Shown here: positions 59,504-64,000 of the stretch, in pieces
Numbering within the stretch: position 1 is the first letter of the stretch
Layout: every line of letters begins with the position of its first letter
Source: Populus alba
Taxonomy: Eukaryota; Streptophyta; Magnoliopsida; Malpighiales; Salicaceae
Length of the DNA stretch: 64,000 nucleotides
Direction of reading: 5' to 3'
NCBI RefSeq assembly: GCF_005239225.2
Contig: NC_133301.1
Coordinates: forward strand, 12,214,318-12,278,317
Translations under genes and position numbers: made by a program
The notes under the pieces: model-generated
Told to the model about the DNA's origin: nothing
What the model saw: only the letters and a program-made list of their open reading frames with translations
Database searches by the model: none

Positions 59504-60830
59504 TTATATCTATAGTTTTTTCCAAAGCATAATTAGCTCTTATTAATATTAAATTGTTATTGTAAATTGGTTTGTGATTGATAATTTAATATTTTAGGTT
59601 AATTTATTATTTTGTAAGCATTCAACCATATCTCCAACAAACAAAGCAAGAGAAAAAACCAAAATGTATTGTGAAAATTCATAGTCATATATGTCTACGT
59701 ATATAATGATTTAAACACCTCTCTCTTATTTTTTTGTGACATCACAGGGGAATGATCTAAATGACAGTAAAAATTGATAGATTGAATAAGCATGGCTTTT
59801 TGTTAATTCGTGCTATATTAGATAAAATTTCTAGTAATATCATTAGGATTAAAAGAGTAGCTTTTTGTTTTCCATTATTGAGTATCCTTGAGGACAAAAA
59901 TGATTTCACTGAGAGGGATATTTTTGTAGACTTTGATATGTTTTTTTTTTCTCCAGTTATTTCTATGATGTCCATTTCCTTGTTGTAACCTTGTGATTAG
60001 TCTATTGGTAAGGACTATAGTATATGTAGCCATTGAAGCTTACTAATTAATGGCATAACTAATTCAAGTTTAGCGTTTAGAATCTTAAAAATCAACCTTT
60101 AATGGAGGAGTTCGCCGGAGCTACTGGTTTTGGTGAGAGGCTTGATAGTAGTACAGATGGGAGAGATGAGTGTTTTTCTTTTCTTTTGTTTTTGTGTGGC
60201 GTGTGCTGGTGAGCGGGGGGGAAGACGGATTTTTTTGGCTTTTTTCTGTTTTTTTTCATCAAATTACTAATTCTTTTTTTTTATATATGCTTAATTATAA
60301 CTTTTTTGACGCATTAGTTTTTGAAAAAGAATTTGTACAAATGAAGAGATAATATATCGCTTTAGGTCAAATCATCGGAGGTGACGCCAAACTTAGTCCC
60401 GTCTTAGAGAATTTTTCTTTTTTTGCACACACATATATATAGACATTTTATTGCTGAAAAATGAAAATTACATCAATTTCATAGACATTTTATTTATAGA
60501 AAAAAAAAATTACATCTTATTCGTACAAAAAATGATGATAAAATACCAATGTTTATTTGCCCTTATCGCTCTACAAACAAATGAACCGAATAATAAATAG
60601 CCAACTCGCTGTCTGAAATCAGATCCCAAGCTATCTAAATCTCTTCTCCGCCAGCTCGTTTCTCCATTTCTTCTCCAAATAAATCTCAGCCCTAAGGAAC
60701 TACTTTAACCCTTCACCAATTGATGAGGGAAAGCCATAGACCATGCATATTACAGGTCTCATATTCACGAAGAACCTTCAAACTAATTTAATTATATAAA
60801 TTAATGTGTAGTGACAAAATCACCTTAATT
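59504..60830. other. Intergenic, no gene seen
   Basis: AT-rich. A 75-codon frame at 59761-59988 has opposing open frames on both strands and no domain. Sequence near 60.1-60.25 kb is GC-richer but not recognisable. Confidence 0.45.
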
Positions 60831-60835
60831 AATCT

Positions 60836-62053
60836 TTATATCTCGAAATCGCACTGAAACATGGGTGGCACAAACGAGTTGAGGTCGCCAAAAATCATGT
60901 CGTCTCCTTGATCCCCGTAGCTACTTGAATCGTGACAGTCAAAATATGTCTGGACGTCTTCAAGGAAGCTACATGGTGTCAGGTCTAAGCCCGACGGTGG
61001 GGTTGGTGGGCAATCTGTCACTGCTGTCATCTCCATCATCTCCTTGAACTTGGATGATTGAAGTAAGAGCCCTAGGGCAGATGAAGGATTCGTTGCTGGC
61101 CGTGGTTGAGTTAATGTAGTTTCACTAGGCTGGTAGGTTTGCTGGTTTTGAAGGAAGGTTGTTCCAAGCTGATCTTGGTTAGGGTTAGGATGAGTTGAAT
61201 TATCAGTGCCTATGATAGGGTTAGGGAGATCTAGATCATTTTTGTTACCACTGTTATTTTGATTGGGTTTTAGCCATTTGATGTACCGGCTAAGATCGAA
61301 GCTGGTAACAGCATTCAGGCCACGGTACTCTATAGCCGCCATACCGTAAGCGGTGGCAGCTTCTTCTTGAGTAGCTGCAAAAATCAATGAGACATAATCA
61401 GTGCTGGTTTTCCTTCCATTAAATTAAAGATAAATTGATTGAAGTTAGGATCATCCGTTTGCGTGCAGAATCGGCAGTTTGAAAACTTTTCTTCGCGCAG
61501 GCTACTAATATATAAGGGTTAATTAATTAGTGGATGGCTTCGCAAGAAAAAAATCGGTTGATCAATGTTGGGATTCATTTTGCATGTAAAAGGATGGTGG
61601 GAGCTTGAGAATTTCTGTGCATGCGATGTAATGTCGTTAATGAACTCGTTCATTTCTCTGGAATGTGCATGATAGCATTAATTCGAGAGGTATTTGTCCC
61701 AAGAGATCAGAAAGAGAATCCCAAGGTATAGATTCATATCGGCCGGTCCACCGGTGCGCCTGATGAAACAATAAGTAATACAATGGTACTATCATTTTTA
61801 GGAAAGGAAGAGAAAAAAAATTAAGAATATATAAAAGTAATAAATTTGATCAAGCAGAAGAACTTATAGTAACAATTAATGAAGCCATGCAAATGATTTA
61901 TAACCTAGTAACGCCACGATAAATGGAGCTGCGTTGAGGAGGAGAGTCTCTTGGAACACTTCTCCTTGTTCGTTTCACCTTGGTGACGCCATTAGTCGTG
62001 TTATTATTGTTACTTGCTGTGTTTTTTGTGTTCTGCTGTGATAATTTCGCCAT
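60836..62053 (-). pseudogene. WRINKLED3/4-like AP2 transcription factor, both AP2 domains mostly deleted
   Basis: Exon 1 (62053-61905) encodes MAKLSQQNTKNTAS with an N/T run, then KVKRTRRSVPRDSPPQRS and SIYRGVTR, the start of AP2 repeat 1. The last exon (61374-60836) encodes the end of repeat 2 (ATQEEAATAYGMAAIEYRG, LNAVTSFDLSRYIKWLKP) and the family C-terminus (LLLQSSKFKEMME, DVQTYFDCHDSS, DDMIFGDLNSF). The roughly 530 bases between hold only a stub: HRWTGRYE at 61756-61733, preceded by an acceptor that is two bases out of frame (GCGC for GC), then an LYLG-like scrap and stops. Direct joining of exon 1 to the last exon is also out of frame. The usual DNA-binding core is therefore missing. 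The normal AYDMAAIEYRG has G for D. Intact homologues regulate fatty-acid and wax synthesis. This copy cannot make one. Confidence 0.8.
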
Positions 62054-62508
62054 GAAAACTTAGCCGCTCGCGTCTAATAGCTAGATTAAAATGGGATAAA
62101 ATCTGAGAGATATGACTGAGCTCTCCAATGAGGAGGCTTTTAAAGGAATGACAGGGAAGAATAGGGTTAGAAAAGCGTGTGCTGTCAAATAATAAGAAAT
62201 GGCCGGCGAGTGAGTGAACTGTCTTGGAGGCCGTCTGCAGTAACCGGCCCTTGTGGTTTCTTCTCTCTTGTCTTTACCTATACATTGTTTTTTTCCCCTC
62301 GTGCCAACGAGGTTGTAGTTTCCTGCTCCTCGTAAAATATCTTAATTTCGAGGGTTTTGTTTGTATAAAAAAAGAAAAGAAATATTATTTTTTTTATTCA
62401 TAATATATTAACACTTTAATGCAACATTATCATGTTATGTTTGGTGAAGCGAAGGCTTAATGTCGTAAATCAGTGTAACTTTAAAAAATGTAAGAAATCA
62501 ATTCTACG

Positions 62509-62706
62509 TACACATGGATTATGGACCTAAGTGATTGAAGGGACTTGTTTCCTTTCTCCACACCAGGATTCAAGTCCCACTTGTGTACGTCTGTCATCCT
62601 CACGGTGCCTTACATGTTCACTGGGTTTGCAGGATGTTCAGTGAGCCCGGAGATTAGTTGTGGTGCGCGCAAACTGACCCGGGACACCTCCGGGTTAAAA
62701 AAAACA
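62509..62706 (+). mobile_element. tRNA-derived SINE (Au-like) with target-site duplication
   Basis: Flanked by a 17-bp duplication, aagaaatcaattctacg at 62492-62508 and aagaaatcaattccacg at 62707-62723 (one mismatch). Inside is an A-box-like TGGACCTAAGTGATTGAAGG, a B box GGATTCAAGTCC at 62566-62577, and a GC-rich body (tcctcacggtgccttacatg, gtggtgcgcgcaaactgacc, gacacctccgggtt) ending in an A run. The body resembles the widespread plant Au-type SINE from memory. Noncoding. Confidence 0.85.
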
Positions 62707-63169
62707 AAGAAATCAATTCCACGCGTGGAGATGGTGACACGTATGGACTTATTAGAATAGCTGGAGTGTTGAAGACGAAGATTTCAATGTACCATCATCC
62801 GTCATCCATGGGAATAATTTGCCAATGCTTTTTATTTATTTGCTTGTCGAAAATAGATTACTTCATAATCAATACCATCGTTCTCTCGGTGATTTTACCT
62901 GCATCTTCTAAAAAGACGAAAATATGTTTTTTTTTTTATAGTGTGGTAATAAACCGAAAGTCGATTCAGAATCCAATCTGCCTTCTCGAAAAAAAAAATC
63001 AAATAAAACATATTTACATTTTAATTGAAATTATGGTCATGCATTATTATATCCAGTAATTAAATATAAATAAAAGTGCTTAGTCTCAATTAATGGTGTG
63101 TGTATATATAGAATTTCCTAAAAGAAACTCTCATCTTCAATGTCATTGGATGGAATTAAGCTTGATTAA

Positions 63170-63290
63170 TTGTGTTTTTAAAAAAATTAATTTTTTTTAA
63201 ATTAATATTTTTAAATTATTTTAATACGCTAATATTAAATATATTTTTTAAAAAATAAAAATAATAATATTTTAATATATTTTAAAAAAT
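63170..63290 (+). repeat. Dispersed AT-rich MITE-like repeat
   Basis: It has gtttttaaaaaaattaattt, attattttaatacgctaata and attttaatatattttaaaaa in the family order. Confidence 0.55.
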
Positions 63291-63824
63291 AATCCCAACA
63301 ACTTGTAAATAGAAAAGACGAACTTCACGTAACTTTCAGAAGGAAATATTGAATTGACGTTTACAGTTGGTAAAGCCAACTCTTCATTCATTGCTGGACT
63401 GCGGCTGGCTAGCTAATTTACCCCAAATTAATCAATCTTTATATTTTACAATTATATAGCACACAGAAAAAAAACTTCATACTGTTAAAACAAGTAATCA
63501 CACGAAAAAACAATTAATCTTTATATTTATATTTTACAATTAATCACACGAAAAAACAAGTGAAAACTGCACGGATAAGAGAATTGTAAGAACTTACTCA
63601 TGCGTAGAGCTATGACTGTCAACATCTAAACCACAGGTAGTTAGGGATTCCAGGTTTTGACTTTTCTTTTTCATGATACAAGAAAATATATATATATATA
63701 TTAAAAGAAAACGAGGGACGGTTCGTTTGAGCTGCCGTAGCATTTCAATTAAGGGAACTGCAAAAGCCCAAAAGGTTTGCACCCCTCATCTTTTTTATTT
63801 TTATTATTAATATAATTATTCAAG

Positions 63825-63960
63825 CTAATTTATATATATTTAGTTAATTTTATAGATTTTAAAATTAATAACTATTTAAATTCTCAATAATTATCATATT
63901 CATAATCACAAAACTCGGAATTAAAATCACATGAAATACAAACCTTTTAATTCTATGCTT
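63825..63960 (-). repeat. Possible SINE remnant
   Basis: It shares ttttaaaattaataactatt, ctcaataattatcatattc and cacaaaactcggaatt with the SINE-like copies at 27.8 and 55.1 kb. The A-box end is not recognisable. Confidence 0.3.
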
Positions 63961-64000
63961 TTATCACTACCATTTAAAATATAGCTGTTTTTTTTTTCTT

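Larger units (their letters stand above)
62724..64000. other. Intergenic, no gene seen
   Basis: AT-rich with one dispersed repeat copy (63170-63290) and a possible SINE remnant (63825-63960). Frames at 62658-63059 and 63594-63782 run through repeat sequence and have no domain. Confidence 0.5.

Noticed and set aside
1..64000. CRISPR arrays, bacterial operons, rRNA or clear tRNA genes
   Set aside because: None seen. The window is plant nuclear DNA, and tRNA-like boxes occur only inside SINE and TRIM elements.

Overview
This is a plant nuclear window, AT-rich, with split protein genes and a heavy load of dispersed repeats. The gene set (SAM decarboxylase with a conserved two-uORF leader, GDP-L-fucose synthase, gamma-glutamyl peptidase, an ASHR3-type SET/PHD histone methyltransferase, an EG45/plant-natriuretic-peptide-like gene and a WRINKLED3/4-like AP2 gene) and the repeat families point to a woody eudicot, most likely Salicaceae (poplar). 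The species call is recognition from memory, not a search result. All exon structures below were read from GT-AG boundaries and frame continuity.

Layout. 1-6.5 kb: AT-rich intergenic DNA with MITE-like copies, a candidate 1-kb element with palindromes, a TRIM remnant and a 229-bp tandem duplication. 6.55-8.9 kb: SAM decarboxylase (+) with a tiny and a small upstream ORF overlapping by one base. 12.0-12.8 kb: EG45-like gene (-) whose first intron has lost its GT donor. 14.77-15.86 kb: GDP-L-fucose synthase (+). 20.4 kb: a minus-strand site matching the miR171 complement apart from a 3-nt bulge, as in endogenous target mimics, probably in a noncoding RNA with a TATA box near 21.16 kb. 22.4-22.9 kb: an unusually GC-rich island of unknown, perhaps organellar, origin. 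26.8-31 kb: TRIM, SINE and decayed Ty1/copia remnants. 32.7-34.3 kb: a large unclassified repeat that recurs at about 41.6 and 56.7 kb. 37.46-38.51 kb: gamma-glutamyl peptidase (+). 44.2-54.15 kb: ASHR3-type gene (-), 10 coding exons, with a long-TIR foldback element and a tandem duplication in its introns. 58.14-59.49 kb: a young 5'-truncated LINE with a perfect 17-bp target-site duplication. 60.8-62.05 kb: a WRI3/4-like AP2 gene (-) that has lost nearly all of both AP2 domains. 62.5-62.7 kb: a SINE with a 17-bp target-site duplication.

The genes do not form a pathway and are ordinary independent plant loci. The most interesting items are the candidate miR171 target mimic, the gutted AP2 gene, the EG45-like gene with the AT donor, and the structurally clear LINE, SINE and foldback insertions.
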